DNA of 64,000 bases from NVTR01 sp036480115 (GTDB taxonomy: Bacteria; Pseudomonadota; Alphaproteobacteria; Rhodobacterales; Rhodobacteraceae), in contig CBDDAE010000001.1 in assembly GCA_965224795.1 (NCBI GenBank), positions 806,001-870,000 on the forward strand, in the 5' to 3' direction. The notes below the pieces were generated by a model. That model was not told the origin of the DNA, ran no database searches, and saw nothing but the letters and a program-made list of their open reading frames with translations. The position numbers and the translations under genes are program-made. Below, in pieces: positions 16,295 to 25,175 of this stretch. Every line of letters starts with the position of its first letter. The stretch's first letter is position 1.

Positions 16295-17263
16295 TCAGAA
16301 TTTAAAGTTTACAAGGCGGCGCAGAATTAAATAGTTGGCCACGACCAGGAATCCAATGGTAAGCGCAAAGGGTCTGAACAGCGGGTCATCGCTAACACCG
16401 CTGTAGTATTCTGGCGATGAAAATGACGTAGTAGCAAAAATAAAAACGGGCAGGAATGACAAAAATATCGAGGTTAAGCGCCCTTCCGAAGAAATTGCCA
16501 AAACCCGTTTGCGCATTGTTCTTCGATCTCGAATGACGCTAGCTAGTGTTTGTAAAATCTGGGCCAGATCGCCGCCGGTGCCATTTTGAATCGCAACGCT
16601 GACGGCCATGTATCGGACATCTTCAACGTCGGTTCGGTCGGAAAAATCCATGAATGCATCAACAAGATCATCGCCGAAACTTATCTGGTCGATCATTGTC
16701 CCAAATTCCGATGCAATCGGATCGGACAATTCTTCGGCAACACTTGCAACGGTTGTGTTCAATGGATGACCGACAATAAGCCCACGTGCCATCAAATCTA
16801 GAGCATCCGGCAGTTGCCGTTCCAATGCGCTAAGCCGGGAATTTTTCTTTATGTTGATGAATATCATTGGAGCAAGGAAACAAATCACCAAAGCAAAACC
16901 CACAGCTACAATAATTGGCACTACGGCCGACGCCAAAACGCTAATAACCACAGTCAAGAAAATACAAATGGTCAGGAAAGTTCCGGGTTTGGCGATAATA
17001 CCGGCTTGCCGCAAAGTGGCTGGAAGCTTGCCAATAAATGGTATTCCGGTCAGCGGCCAAGTGCGCGATTTTGGGTTTAACAAGCGCAGTGTTTCTTTTG
17101 TGGTAGCGCCACCCGCTATCATCTTCATACGCCGGTTCTTGGCCTCGCTGGTACTTTCACTCCGAGAAAGAATTTGCCGAAAACCTTCAAACGCCAAAAG
17201 TACACCCAGGAAGATACCAGCAAATATTAGCGGTTCAATGCCTATATCCAATAGATTGTTCAT
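16295..17263 (-). CDS. tadB: TadB, Flp pilus inner-membrane platform protein
   Basis: This 322-aa GspF-type platform protein is the partner of TadC. Hydrophobic segments lie at the N-terminus (LIFAGIFLGVLLAF), near residues 95-130 and at the C-terminus. The GspF domain reads LERQLPDALDLMARGLIVGHPL, with FGDDLVDAFMDFSDRTDVEDV. Its ATG overlaps the stop of the cpaF gene by one base (TAATG), indicating translational coupling. Confidence 0.92.
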   Translation of the reverse strand: MNNLLDIGIEPLIFAGIFLGVLLAFEGFRQILSRSESTSEAKNRRMKMIAGGATTKETLRLLNPKSRTWPLTGIPFIGKLPATLRQAGIIAKPGTFLTICIFLTVVISVLASAVVPIIVAVGFALVICFLAPMIFINIKKNSRLSALERQLPDALDLMARGLIVGHPLNTTVASVAEELSDPIASEFGTMIDQISFGDDLVDAFMDFSDRTDVEDVRYMAVSVAIQNGTGGDLAQILQTLASVIRDRRTMRKRVLAISSEGRLTSIFLSFLPVFIFATTSFSSPEYYSGVSDDPLFRPFALTIGFLVVANYLILRRLVNFKF

Positions 17264-18651
17264 TAAGACACACCCTCTCTGGTGAACATGCCGCTTTGCA
17301 AATCGACGCCTGCATGTGCCAGCCTTTCTGCAAAACTTGGACGAACACCGGTCGGAATAAAGGAACCTTGCACTATACCACTTTCGCTAACACCGGTTCT
17401 CTGGAAAACGAAAATATCCTGCATAGTGATAGTGTCGCCTTCCATCCCGGAAATCTCGGAAACACTCATAACCCGGCGCGAGCCATCGCTAAGGCGACTA
17501 AGCTGAATGACAACATTAATACCAGATGCAACCTGGGCTCGGATCGCCGATACTGGAAAATCCATACCGATCATCGTCACCATCTGTTCAATTCGACCCA
17601 GCGCATCGCGGGCCGAGTTGGCATGCACGGTAGTCATCGAACCATCATGGCCGGTGTTCATCGCCTGAAGCATGTCGAATGTTTCGGCGCCGCGAACCTC
17701 ACCGACAATGATCCTGTCAGGGCGCATTCGCAGGGCGTTTCTAACCAAGTCGCGTTGGGTAACTGCCCCTCCACCCGACGGGTTGGGTGGCCGTGTTTCT
17801 AGCCTGACAACATGTTCCTGTTGCAATTGTAGTTCCGCCGCATCCTCAATTGTAACAATTCGTTCTGACACACCAATATTGGCCGACATTGCATTTAACA
17901 TTGTCGTTTTGCCAGAACCGGTCCCGCCTGAAATCAAAACATTGATCCGGGCTTTTACCAACCCGCGCAAAAGGATCGAGGCAGATTCCGAAAGGGATCC
18001 GATCTCGGACATCTTTTCCATTGTAAGCGGGACTTTTGAGAATTTTCGGATCGACATTGATGGACCATCTATCGAACAGGGGCGGACGATGGCATTGACG
18101 CGACTTCCGTCTTCCAGTCGTGCGTCTACCCATGGGGTTGTTTCATCCACTCGGCGGCCAACTTTCGAAACTATCTTGTCAATAATCCGCAGAAGGTGCC
18201 GTTCATCCCGAAAACGCACACTTGTTTTTTCCAGCTTCCCGTATCTTTCAATATATACGCTACGATGTGAGTTCACCAAGATATCGTCGATGGTCGGATC
18301 GGCCAGCAATGGTTCAAGAGGGCCGTATCCAAGCACTTCCGCCAAAAGCTCATCAATCAAAACCTTGAATTCTTCCGAGCGCATAGGTTGGCCTTCTTCG
18401 GCCAAAACACTTGAAACCAATACGGCCACTTCACGGCGCAACTCTTCCGGATCGACCTTGTCAATTACAGATAGGTTCAAACGTTCCAGCAATACTTCGT
18501 GTAATCGGCTTTTCAGCTCCAAGCGTTCAGCAAGTACTGGGTCCTCCGGGTTGGGTACATTAATTACCGGTGCTTGGGCGACTTCATTAGTGTCAAACCG
18601 AATTACATTGGTAGTCGCAGGTTTCTTGGATCTTGAAAATTGAGTAAACAC
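17263..18651 (-). CDS. cpaF: CpaF / TadA, Flp pilus secretion ATPase
   Basis: This 462-aa hexameric type II/IV secretion ATPase powers Flp pilus assembly. It has an N-terminal helical domain, then a catalytic core with Walker A ISGGTGSGKTTMLN, an aspartate box VTIEDAAELQLQ, Walker B RIIVGEVRGAE and a histidine box GHDGSMTTVHAN. It follows cpaE by one base and overlaps tadB, so all are in one operon. All key residues are present. Confidence 0.95.
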   Translation of the reverse strand: MFTQFSRSKKPATTNVIRFDTNEVAQAPVINVPNPEDPVLAERLELKSRLHEVLLERLNLSVIDKVDPEELRREVAVLVSSVLAEEGQPMRSEEFKVLIDELLAEVLGYGPLEPLLADPTIDDILVNSHRSVYIERYGKLEKTSVRFRDERHLLRIIDKIVSKVGRRVDETTPWVDARLEDGSRVNAIVRPCSIDGPSMSIRKFSKVPLTMEKMSEIGSLSESASILLRGLVKARINVLISGGTGSGKTTMLNAMSANIGVSERIVTIEDAAELQLQQEHVVRLETRPPNPSGGGAVTQRDLVRNALRMRPDRIIVGEVRGAETFDMLQAMNTGHDGSMTTVHANSARDALGRIEQMVTMIGMDFPVSAIRAQVASGINVVIQLSRLSDGSRRVMSVSEISGMEGDTITMQDIFVFQRTGVSESGIVQGSFIPTGVRPSFAERLAHAGVDLQSGMFTREGVS

Positions 18652-18652
18652 C

Positions 18653-19858
18653 TTATTTCTCCTGCAATTGGGCGCTCTGGTGCGTTACCGGATTCTTGGC
18701 CTGTGTAGACTTTGCGAGTTGGGCAATAGCTTTGTTTAGAGGTGATCTCGGAGCTGCGGCAGACAATGGTCTTCCCCGGTCCGAGGCTCTATTTGCAGCC
18801 TTGGGGTCATTGGGTAACCAATGTTCAAGCTTGCGCTCTAGAACATTCGCGGCTTCCCGATGAATCGCAGATTTCATCAAAGGTTTTTTCTCCTGGTTGA
18901 TCACAACCCGCACCGGTAAGGAAACATTGTCAGCAGTGAAAAAGTCAATTAGTCGTCGGCAAGTACGGACAGAAGAAATCGACATGTCGGTGACCACAAT
19001 CAGCTCATCAGCGTTTTGCATCACCGGTTCAATCCATCCGACTAGGGCACGTGGCAAATCTACGACCACATAATCATGGGTGTTGGCCAAAGATTCCAAA
19101 ATGGCAGTTACTTGGTCAGAACGCAGTGCATCAAGCGGAACAAATTTTGACGGCGCAGCCAGCACCGACAGCCCGTTTGGCATCTTGACCATAGATTGTT
19201 CCAGAAAAGTAGCGTCCGGAATTGTCCCGTCTAATGCCAGTTGAAATAACGTTTCTTGTTCGTCCAAGTCTAAAAAAGTACCCACGGCGCCGAATTGAAT
19301 ATCCAAATCAACCAGCGCCACCTTGTGCTCTGGTGTCTTTCGATTCTTCGTTTTGCCAGCAAGCTGATCAGCCAGATTAACCGCAACGGTTGTAGAGCCG
19401 ACACCGCCACGTGCCTGAGCCACGGCAATGACTTTTCCGATACCTATCGCACCGGAAGTTTCCGCCTCTGGTACCCGAGACAACAGGGAAATTTGCTCAC
19501 AAATTTCTGTACCTGCACTGGAAATTGGCAGGACTTCATCAACACCGGCGTGGTTCAGCGCGCGGGCCTGAGTCAGCGAAATATTTCCGTCGGCTAGTGC
19601 CAACAGTGATGTTCCCGCGCGTCGGTTCGCGGCCAGGTTTTTAATAGCGTATATATCTGCCGCGTCATCCGGCCCGGTCTGGAAAACAACCACATCATAA
19701 TTCGAAGCAAGTTTTACCGCGTTGCCGTTCATTTTCGCCAATGTCGTAACTTCTGTGTCCATGCGAACATCGGGCGAACCCTGCAACGCTGCACCGATGG
19801 TTTCCACCACTTTGGCATCCGGTGTTATTAAAAGAACTGAACTAGGTGATGAGGTCAT
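18653..19858 (-). CDS. cpaE: CpaE / TadZ, pilus-localising ParA/MinD-like ATPase
   Basis: This 401-aa protein has an atypical receiver-like N-terminal domain (residues ~1-130, SSVLLITPDAKVVETIG) and a ParA/MinD-like ATPase domain. The P-loop reads ARGGVGSTTVAVNLAD: the lysine of GKT is replaced by serine, as is typical for TadZ. A switch motif is seen in KVALVDLDIQFGAVGTFLDLD. TadZ marks the assembly site at the pole. The C-terminal tail is basic and low in complexity. It lies between tadF and cpaF. Confidence 0.92.
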   Translation of the reverse strand: MTSSPSSVLLITPDAKVVETIGAALQGSPDVRMDTEVTTLAKMNGNAVKLASNYDVVVFQTGPDDAADIYAIKNLAANRRAGTSLLALADGNISLTQARALNHAGVDEVLPISSAGTEICEQISLLSRVPEAETSGAIGIGKVIAVAQARGGVGSTTVAVNLADQLAGKTKNRKTPEHKVALVDLDIQFGAVGTFLDLDEQETLFQLALDGTIPDATFLEQSMVKMPNGLSVLAAPSKFVPLDALRSDQVTAILESLANTHDYVVVDLPRALVGWIEPVMQNADELIVVTDMSISSVRTCRRLIDFFTADNVSLPVRVVINQEKKPLMKSAIHREAANVLERKLEHWLPNDPKAANRASDRGRPLSAAAPRSPLNKAIAQLAKSTQAKNPVTHQSAQLQEK

Positions 19859-19901
19859 AAATCTATCTTTCCAAAACGGGCTGACTGTTTACTGGTGTGT
19901 T

Positions 19902-20540
19902 TCATCCGTTGTTTCCCAATGCTAAATCTTCAGCGGGAAGCGATACGCTCATACTGGGGAACGGTATCGTTCCACTGGGGACATTGGTGGCTGTTGACCC
20001 GGCCAATGCAGCAAAACCGCTAAGGGGTGATGTGAACTGAAAATTCAGCGCCTGAATTTCGACCGTTACAATAGGTGTGTAGGGCCCGCCAAGAAAGCCA
20101 AGCTGGCTGTCATAGGCATAGCTGAAACTTAGGTTTGCCGGGGTTGCAGTTGTTGGCATCCAGGCAGAGATTGAATTCCAAATCTCGCTGGCAGTGGGAT
20201 CAGCGACACTGCCGGAACATGTGACAGTGGCCACGTTGGCACAAATACTATTGCCGGTTCTGCACATTGTACCAAACCGGGGCGCGATTGTATTGTTCGG
20301 GACAGGGCCACGCTGGTGTACGTTTGGTACACCCACACAGACCGGTGGACGGACCACAGCAATTCTGGCGGCCCGTTGCATAGCTTTTTCAGCCATCACA
20401 TATTCCGCACCCATCCGACCAAAATCAATCAGCCCAAAAAAAATCAACAGGAACAGTGGCAATACCACAGCCAATTCAACCAATGTGGTGCCAGCCGTTT
20501 CGCGCTGGAAAGTTTTGATATGATGCATGCCCGCCTTCAT
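19902..20540 (-). CDS. TadE/TadF-like pseudopilin
   Basis: This 212-aa pilus-associated protein has a short basic leader followed by a single hydrophobic helix with a prepilin-like motif, ETAGTTLVELAVVLPLFLLIFFG, including the conserved glutamate after the cleavage region. The rest is extracytoplasmic, with several cysteines (VCVGVPN, MCRTGNSIC, VTCSG) likely in disulfides. It overlaps the upstream tadE-like gene by 4 bp. It may be a minor pilin processed by CpaA. TadE versus TadF assignment is uncertain. Confidence 0.85.
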   Translation of the reverse strand: MKAGMHHIKTFQRETAGTTLVELAVVLPLFLLIFFGLIDFGRMGAEYVMAEKAMQRAARIAVVRPPVCVGVPNVHQRGPVPNNTIAPRFGTMCRTGNSICANVATVTCSGSVADPTASEIWNSISAWMPTTATPANLSFSYAYDSQLGFLGGPYTPIVTVEIQALNFQFTSPLSGFAALAGSTATNVPSGTIPFPSMSVSLPAEDLALGNNG

Positions 20541-21040
20541 ATCCCGTATATCCTTGATGAATCGGTGACGTTTGTGGTGATCGTGCCCTGGGTTAAACCG
20601 ACCAGCGAGAAAAGCCCGGCGAAGGGGAAATTGATGCTAACATTGGCTGTAACCTGCGCGATTGGTGCCGGGCTGATGCGATAAGTTCCTGCAACACAGT
20701 TATAGCTGGGCGTCACAGAGTTTATTGTGACATAGGAAGGGAAAACCGAATTGCCGGTTGCGCTTTGACCGACAATGGATTGAAGCTGGGTGGTGTATCC
20801 GGAAATTGATGCACCTGTGGTGCAGATATCGGCCGAAACAACCCGGGACAAATAGCGCGTTGCATCCCGCACGCCGGATATTGCGCTTTGGTAGGAAATC
20901 ATCAGGCGGCTGCCTTCGATGATTACCGCAAAGATGATAAGCAGCATCGGTAAAATTATTGCAAACTCCACCAGCGCCGCGCCGCTTTGATTGCGAGTGA
21001 ACTTTCGGATTATGGGTATGAAAAATTTCATTGCCATCAC
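20537..21040 (-). CDS. TadE-like pseudopilin
   Basis: This 167-aa protein has the prepilin motif SGAALVEFAIILPMLLIIFAVIIEGSRL (glutamate retained) and a short extracytoplasmic domain ending IRG-type hydrophobic strands; two cysteines are in DICTTG and YNCVAG. It is the typical partner of TadF. It overlaps tadG upstream and the next pseudopilin gene downstream by 4 bp each, so the three are translationally coupled. Confidence 0.87.
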   Translation of the reverse strand: MMAMKFFIPIIRKFTRNQSGAALVEFAIILPMLLIIFAVIIEGSRLMISYQSAISGVRDATRYLSRVVSADICTTGASISGYTTQLQSIVGQSATGNSVFPSYVTINSVTPSYNCVAGTYRISPAPIAQVTANVSINFPFAGLFSLVGLTQGTITTNVTDSSRIYGI

Positions 21041-22500
21041 CGGTACAACTGCACGACTTCGTGGAACACACCGCCGGTTCCGCCGCTGCCCGCACCAGGT
21101 CCGCCAGCTGAACCAACAACTTCAACCCATAGATCAAGTGTCGGGGGAGAAGTACCGTCATTGCCGACAGGTTCAGTCAGGAACAGTTCAAAAAATTCTT
21201 CCACCGGTACGTTGTTTGTCTGACCTACAACCGGGTTTGTTGTGCAATCAATAGCGGCAGCGATAACGACACGTCGATGCGGATCCGGCGATTGGTTGTT
21301 GGAACACCTAGGGCGACCGGTTTCAGCTAAACCAGTCAAAATATCTGTGGATGACCCGCCGCCACCGGCTGCAGCGATTTCAGCCTTATAATACTCAAAC
21401 CGCGTTGTTGCTGAGGGGTGTGGGTCCGTTCCCGCGTAGTTCCAGTTCACATACGTGGACCTTCCAGCTGTCCAGTCTCCATCGCCAAACCGGCCACAAC
21501 CGGGGAAACAATCATCATGGGGCAATCCCTTAGTATCAGGTGATTGTTGCGGGTTACCGCCAACACACTGGCCCCCCCCATTTGGCACAATACCTTTTAT
21601 GACATTTGGCGCTGGAGCGTATAGTGGATTGTTCTTTTTGCCATTCATGATCGCTTTGTAAATATCAAAGCGAACATTAAAGATTGCGTCTTCAATTCCT
21701 ACCTTTTGCCCAGGTTCGGTGTCTACACCGCGTTGCTGAAAACACTGAGTTATGCTGCCGATTGCACCGATCAAACAGGCATCAAGTTGCACACCGTTTT
21801 TACCGGCACAAGGCCCGTTCGGATCAACGTTGATCTTGGCTGGGTCCAAAAATCCAAAATCCCCTGGGCCCCAGGCAGAACTGCCGCCGCCGCCAGAGCG
21901 AAGCAATATCAGATCGCCGACATGCGCGCTGGCTTTATAATTTACATTTGGCAAACAAAACATCAGCGGGGTGATATCGCAGGCGTATTGGGTAAAACCC
22001 GCAATCGCTACTGCACCCACTTGATTGTTTGCAGGGGCATTGCCGGTCAAACCATTAAAAGCGTTTGCGAAGGTGAAATTAACAATCTGGGGGATGGATA
22101 CTACACGAACATAGCGCGCATTCGCAGCCACTGTTGTGACACCCCCGGCAACACTTGATTGGTCGCTGGCAGGCAGTGTGCTGTAATAACTAAGCGTGTA
22201 ATCAGAACTGCCTGATAATGTATTAGAGCCACTGCCGAAGGTCTGTGTATCCGAAATCAGATTTGACGCGGCCCCGGTGGCCCGCGTGATCGCATCCGGT
22301 CGGCCATCTAATTCACCCGCGGCCGCAAGGGCAACACTGTCGGCGTAGGATTGCAATTCTGATTGGGTGGCTGCCATACGGCCAAAGTCAAATGACAGCG
22401 CAACAATTCCCAGAATGACAGCAATTGACACCGCCCAAAATACCAAGATGGCGCCGTCTTCGTCCTGTTGGAATCCTATTTTGGCCTTGCCAGCTGACAT
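21037..22500 (-). CDS. TadG-like Flp pilus assembly protein
   Basis: This 487-aa protein has the Flp pilus-assembly TadE/G-like N-terminus, DEDGAILVFWAVSIAVILGIVALSFDFGRM, followed by a large extracytoplasmic domain rich in glycine, serine and proline. The domain has many cysteines (CDITPLMFC, CAGKNG, CLIGAIGSITQC, CVGG, CFPGCG). The C-terminal 30 residues are glycine-rich. No complete von Willebrand domain is obvious to me. It is encoded between cpaB and tadE. Confidence 0.85.
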   Translation of the reverse strand: MSAGKAKIGFQQDEDGAILVFWAVSIAVILGIVALSFDFGRMAATQSELQSYADSVALAAAGELDGRPDAITRATGAASNLISDTQTFGSGSNTLSGSSDYTLSYYSTLPASDQSSVAGGVTTVAANARYVRVVSIPQIVNFTFANAFNGLTGNAPANNQVGAVAIAGFTQYACDITPLMFCLPNVNYKASAHVGDLILLRSGGGGSSAWGPGDFGFLDPAKINVDPNGPCAGKNGVQLDACLIGAIGSITQCFQQRGVDTEPGQKVGIEDAIFNVRFDIYKAIMNGKKNNPLYAPAPNVIKGIVPNGGGQCVGGNPQQSPDTKGLPHDDCFPGCGRFGDGDWTAGRSTYVNWNYAGTDPHPSATTRFEYYKAEIAAAGGGGSSTDILTGLAETGRPRCSNNQSPDPHRRVVIAAAIDCTTNPVVGQTNNVPVEEFFELFLTEPVGNDGTSPPTLDLWVEVVGSAGGPGAGSGGTGGVFHEVVQLYR

Positions 22501-22521
22501 TACAAATTCTCCGATACTGGA

Positions 22522-23325
22522 TCAGTTAACTTCTACGACTTCAGTTTCGATTGCGCGTCGGATTAGCACAGTGTTCGCAGAAATCTCTTCTTCGATTGGG
22601 GAAACTTCGCGTAGCAGATCACTTAGCCTGATCGATTCAAGCGGTTCATCGACAGCGCCATCTAAAGTGCGCAATGACAGGCTCAAGGTTCCGGCTTTTT
22701 GGGCCAGTGCCAGTTTTTGCCCACTTGCTGGATTGACCTCCAGCGTGACAGTTCGCGCAACCTCGGGCTGATCAGTGTTTTCGTCAAAGTCCTGATCAAC
22801 AGCAATCACCCGAAGGTTCTGTAAAATAGTCACGGCTCGCAATGTTTCATCGCGGCCTTGCGTTAGGATTACATCCACACGGTCGCCCGGGGTCACAAAA
22901 CCACCCACGGCGGTTTCGGCATCCACTTTGACAGCCATGGCACGCAGGTTCGCGCCTAGGCCTTGGACAATCGTAACTTTCTCACCAAATTCGGAAATCT
23001 TGGATAGCAATATCAATTCACCCTGTGAAATGGTCCGTTTGGCACGGCGCATTGGGTCGCCCGGATCGGCAACCAATGTTGCCAGGGTGGTTACAGCGCC
23101 GGGGGGGAGTGCCGCGCTTGGCCAGGATATGACCTGCAGCATTTGCGGCTGAATGGCATTGCCAAAAGGAATATCGCGGCCAGCGATTACAACGCTGACA
23201 AGCCCGGGCTGGGTTTCGGCTGCGGCGTTTTGTTTTAACTCAGTCAGATATTCACGTGCGCCGTAGGCCGAACCACCGGCGACAGCGATACCCAGTATCG
23301 CGACAAGAACCGAACGCATTCCCAT
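22522..23325 (-). CDS. cpaB: CpaB / RcpC, Flp pilus assembly protein with SAF domain
   Basis: This 267-aa protein has one N-terminal membrane helix (SVLVAILGIAVAGGSAYGA), then a SAF domain (VVIAGRDIPFGNAIQPQMLQVISWP) and an RcpC-type domain with FVTPGDRVDVILT. CpaB is periplasmic and normally works next to the secretin CpaC, which in most loci is the next gene. Here the next gene is tadG and no secretin follows. It lies 147 bp downstream of flp, beyond a terminator hairpin, so its level is probably set by read-through. Confidence 0.92.
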   Translation of the reverse strand: MGMRSVLVAILGIAVAGGSAYGAREYLTELKQNAAAETQPGLVSVVIAGRDIPFGNAIQPQMLQVISWPSAALPPGAVTTLATLVADPGDPMRRAKRTISQGELILLSKISEFGEKVTIVQGLGANLRAMAVKVDAETAVGGFVTPGDRVDVILTQGRDETLRAVTILQNLRVIAVDQDFDENTDQPEVARTVTLEVNPASGQKLALAQKAGTLSLSLRTLDGAVDEPLESIRLSDLLREVSPIEEEISANTVLIRRAIETEVVEVN

Positions 23326-23406
23326 TGGAATTCTCCCTGTGCGCAGCCAGAATATCGCAACCGAATTCGGTGAGTTTCTTTATAGCTGCAGTTATTTCGG
23401 GTAATA

Positions 23407-23442
23407 GAAAAATGCGTCGGGGCAGATTGATTGCCCCGACGC
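23407..23442 (-). terminator. Rho-independent terminator after flp
   Basis: The perfect 11-bp arms GCGTCGGGGCA and TGCCCCGACGC are followed in the minus-strand direction by ATTTTTCT. It sits between flp and cpaB. Partial termination here is the usual way to make pilin in excess of the assembly proteins. Confidence 0.85.
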
Positions 23443-23472
23443 TGAGTCCGGCAAAATTGCCGGAACACTCAT

Positions 23473-23649
23473 TTAAGGCATTGCGCCGGCTGCTGTACCC
23501 ATGCTGCCAGAGATTGCAGTGGCCAAGGCGGTCAAAGCAACGCCGCCAACCAAAATGGCCAGCGTAATGGCAATCCCATATTCAACCAGTGTCACGCCCT
23601 CATCACAATGACGAAAGGCAATCCATTTCTTCAAAAGTACGTCCCGCAT
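23473..23649 (-). CDS. flp: Flp pilin
   Basis: This 58-aa Flp-type pilin precursor is too short for many gene finders. The leader is MRDVLLKKWIAFRHCDEG; cleavage after that glycine leaves VTLVEYGIAITLAILVGG with the conserved E5 and Y6 of Flp pilins, followed by the membrane-spanning helix and a short tail GSMGTAAGAMP. AAGGAGACTATT gives a strong ribosome site. It is the first gene of the Tad locus and is followed by its own terminator. CpaA in this locus is the expected peptidase. Confidence 0.93.
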   Translation of the reverse strand: MRDVLLKKWIAFRHCDEGVTLVEYGIAITLAILVGGVALTALATAISGSMGTAAGAMP

Positions 23650-24143
23650 AATAGTCTCCTTATTCGTTTACAAAACGGCCGAACAGCTTCGACCAAATAG
23701 AAACCGAAAGGGTCCCCTCGGCTCCTGTTCATCATTTATTAAGGATTTGCGGTTTGCATCGTCGATATAGATGAGATTTGCACGATAAGGTTGTATTACT
23801 ATTTGAATTTGACTGCTTTCGAGACAGCAAAGCGGCTGGTTCGAATTGATTCGCGTAATGTAAATTTCTGGAAAACTTGCTTTTGCCGTCGCATTGTTCA
23901 TATCAAATCGCTGGCAGTCAAAGCCCACATATTCACGCGACTCCCTAGTATTTGGCCTTAAAATACAAAGGAAGCACGGAGTGCATGTCTATACTAGGAA
24001 ACATTCTCACTCGGTGTATCCGGCTACGTTAAGCTTTCAACGCAAACGAGAACACGATTATCCGCTAACGGGATGTCTCCGAGCAAAACCAAACACCATA
24101 CCGGTTACAGAAAACCAGGAGGGTGTTTGGTTTTCGTTTTAGA
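23650..24143. other. Intergenic region upstream of flp
   Basis: These 494 bp have only poorly supported open frames on both strands. The region must contain the flp promoter (reading left); I cannot pick out convincing -35/-10 boxes. A large hairpin at 24085-24134 is listed separately. Confidence 0.4.
24085..24134. terminator. Long inverted repeat, likely bidirectional terminator
   Basis: The 13-bp perfect arms AAAACCAAACACC and GGTGTTTGGTTTT are separated by 24 bases. It lies just downstream of the stop (24144) of the minus-strand secreted-protein gene. A-rich and T-rich arm ends flank the stem on both strands, as in bidirectional terminators. Confidence 0.6.
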
Positions 24144-25004
24144 TTAGTTCAGACCCAGTAGTTCTCTCACCGCCAGCTCAACTGCTTCGGTCACAGGTTT
24201 GTTGGCTGCTGCTTCCAGCGTCGCGGTTTCCAGCGCCGGTTGTTCGGTAAGTTGGTCGTTTATGTCTGAAACAACATCTTGCTGAGATTCGTAGGCAAAG
24301 GTTTCACCCAACTCCGTTTGAAGGTCTATCAGGGTGGCAGCCCGATCATCCACTTCCTGCTGCGCGGCTAGAATGCTGTCGGCGACCGTCAGATCGTCGG
24401 GTGTTTCGGCTTGCAATGCTAATAGACCCATCAGTGCTATTTCGGCATCGCTGAGATTTATCATTGTTTGTGAAATTTCGTCCGAAACTTCATCAGAAGG
24501 ACGAGTCGGCAATACCATTGCCGCAAGTGTTTCTTCCGCCGATGATAAGTCAGTTTCCAACTGCTGGCCAGCTAGGACCGTGTCACGGTAGATCGCAATT
24601 CTTCCGACCCGTGAATTTGGTGATGCGTTGGCCAGAGCATTTTCATTTGCATGGGCAGCATTCAATGCTCCTAGTTCAGATGGGTGAGCCAAGGCAACCA
24701 CGGGGGCCGTTTCTACAACGACTGCCGCAGGGGGCTGTGAACGGAGTGGGGTTGCGGTTGGACGCCCTGATCGGCGCGGATTTGCCGCCGGGCGATTGCC
24801 TGGGCTTGTCTGTGTAGTACGATCACGGTTCGGGTTTCCACGGGCTTCCCGGCCACCGCCGCCCTTCCCCGAATTGGAAGATGCCTTGTTACTTTTTGCA
24901 TATGCGGCTTGTGGTGCAAAAGCGGTTGAAACAACGGCCACACCACCAATCGTCGCAATTGCAAAGCAGCAGGTTCTAAGGAGATTGTTCGTTGATTTAT
25001 ACAT
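24144..25004 (-). CDS. Uncharacterised secreted protein, charged and low-complexity N-terminal half
   Basis: This 286-aa protein starts MYKSTNNLLRTCC; the start is chosen from the CAGGAACC ribosome site. It has a signal peptide ending near AAYA-KSN (residue ~37). Residues 40-100 are Gly/Arg/Pro/Asn-rich and disordered. The C-terminal ~170 residues are alanine- and leucine-rich, with predicted helices (SSAEETLAAMVLP, NLSDAEIALMGLLALQ, DSILAAQQEVDDRAATLIDLQ) suggesting a coiled-coil bundle. I recognise no named domain. It is divergent from the PepSY-like gene at 25176 and may share regulation with it. Confidence 0.75.
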   Translation of the reverse strand: MYKSTNNLLRTCCFAIATIGGVAVVSTAFAPQAAYAKSNKASSNSGKGGGGREARGNPNRDRTTQTSPGNRPAANPRRSGRPTATPLRSQPPAAVVVETAPVVALAHPSELGALNAAHANENALANASPNSRVGRIAIYRDTVLAGQQLETDLSSAEETLAAMVLPTRPSDEVSDEISQTMINLSDAEIALMGLLALQAETPDDLTVADSILAAQQEVDDRAATLIDLQTELGETFAYESQQDVVSDINDQLTEQPALETATLEAAANKPVTEAVELAVRELLGLN

Positions 25005-25175
25005 CTTTGGTTCCTGTTCGTTTGTACGCAAGGGTTCGCGATCAGCGAATTAATTTTCGGATTGCCATGGCAGAATTGCTTGGCTCTCGATGGGGAACCT
25101 GAACACACCCATGTTTAATCGGACGGGAATGGTTTGTTCACGCTGCATTCATCTGCGATTTGTTAGACCTGTCGA

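Noticed and set aside
17672..18643. 323-aa plus-strand open frame
   Set aside because: Serine-rich antisense shadow of cpaF, whose motifs are all intact on the minus strand.
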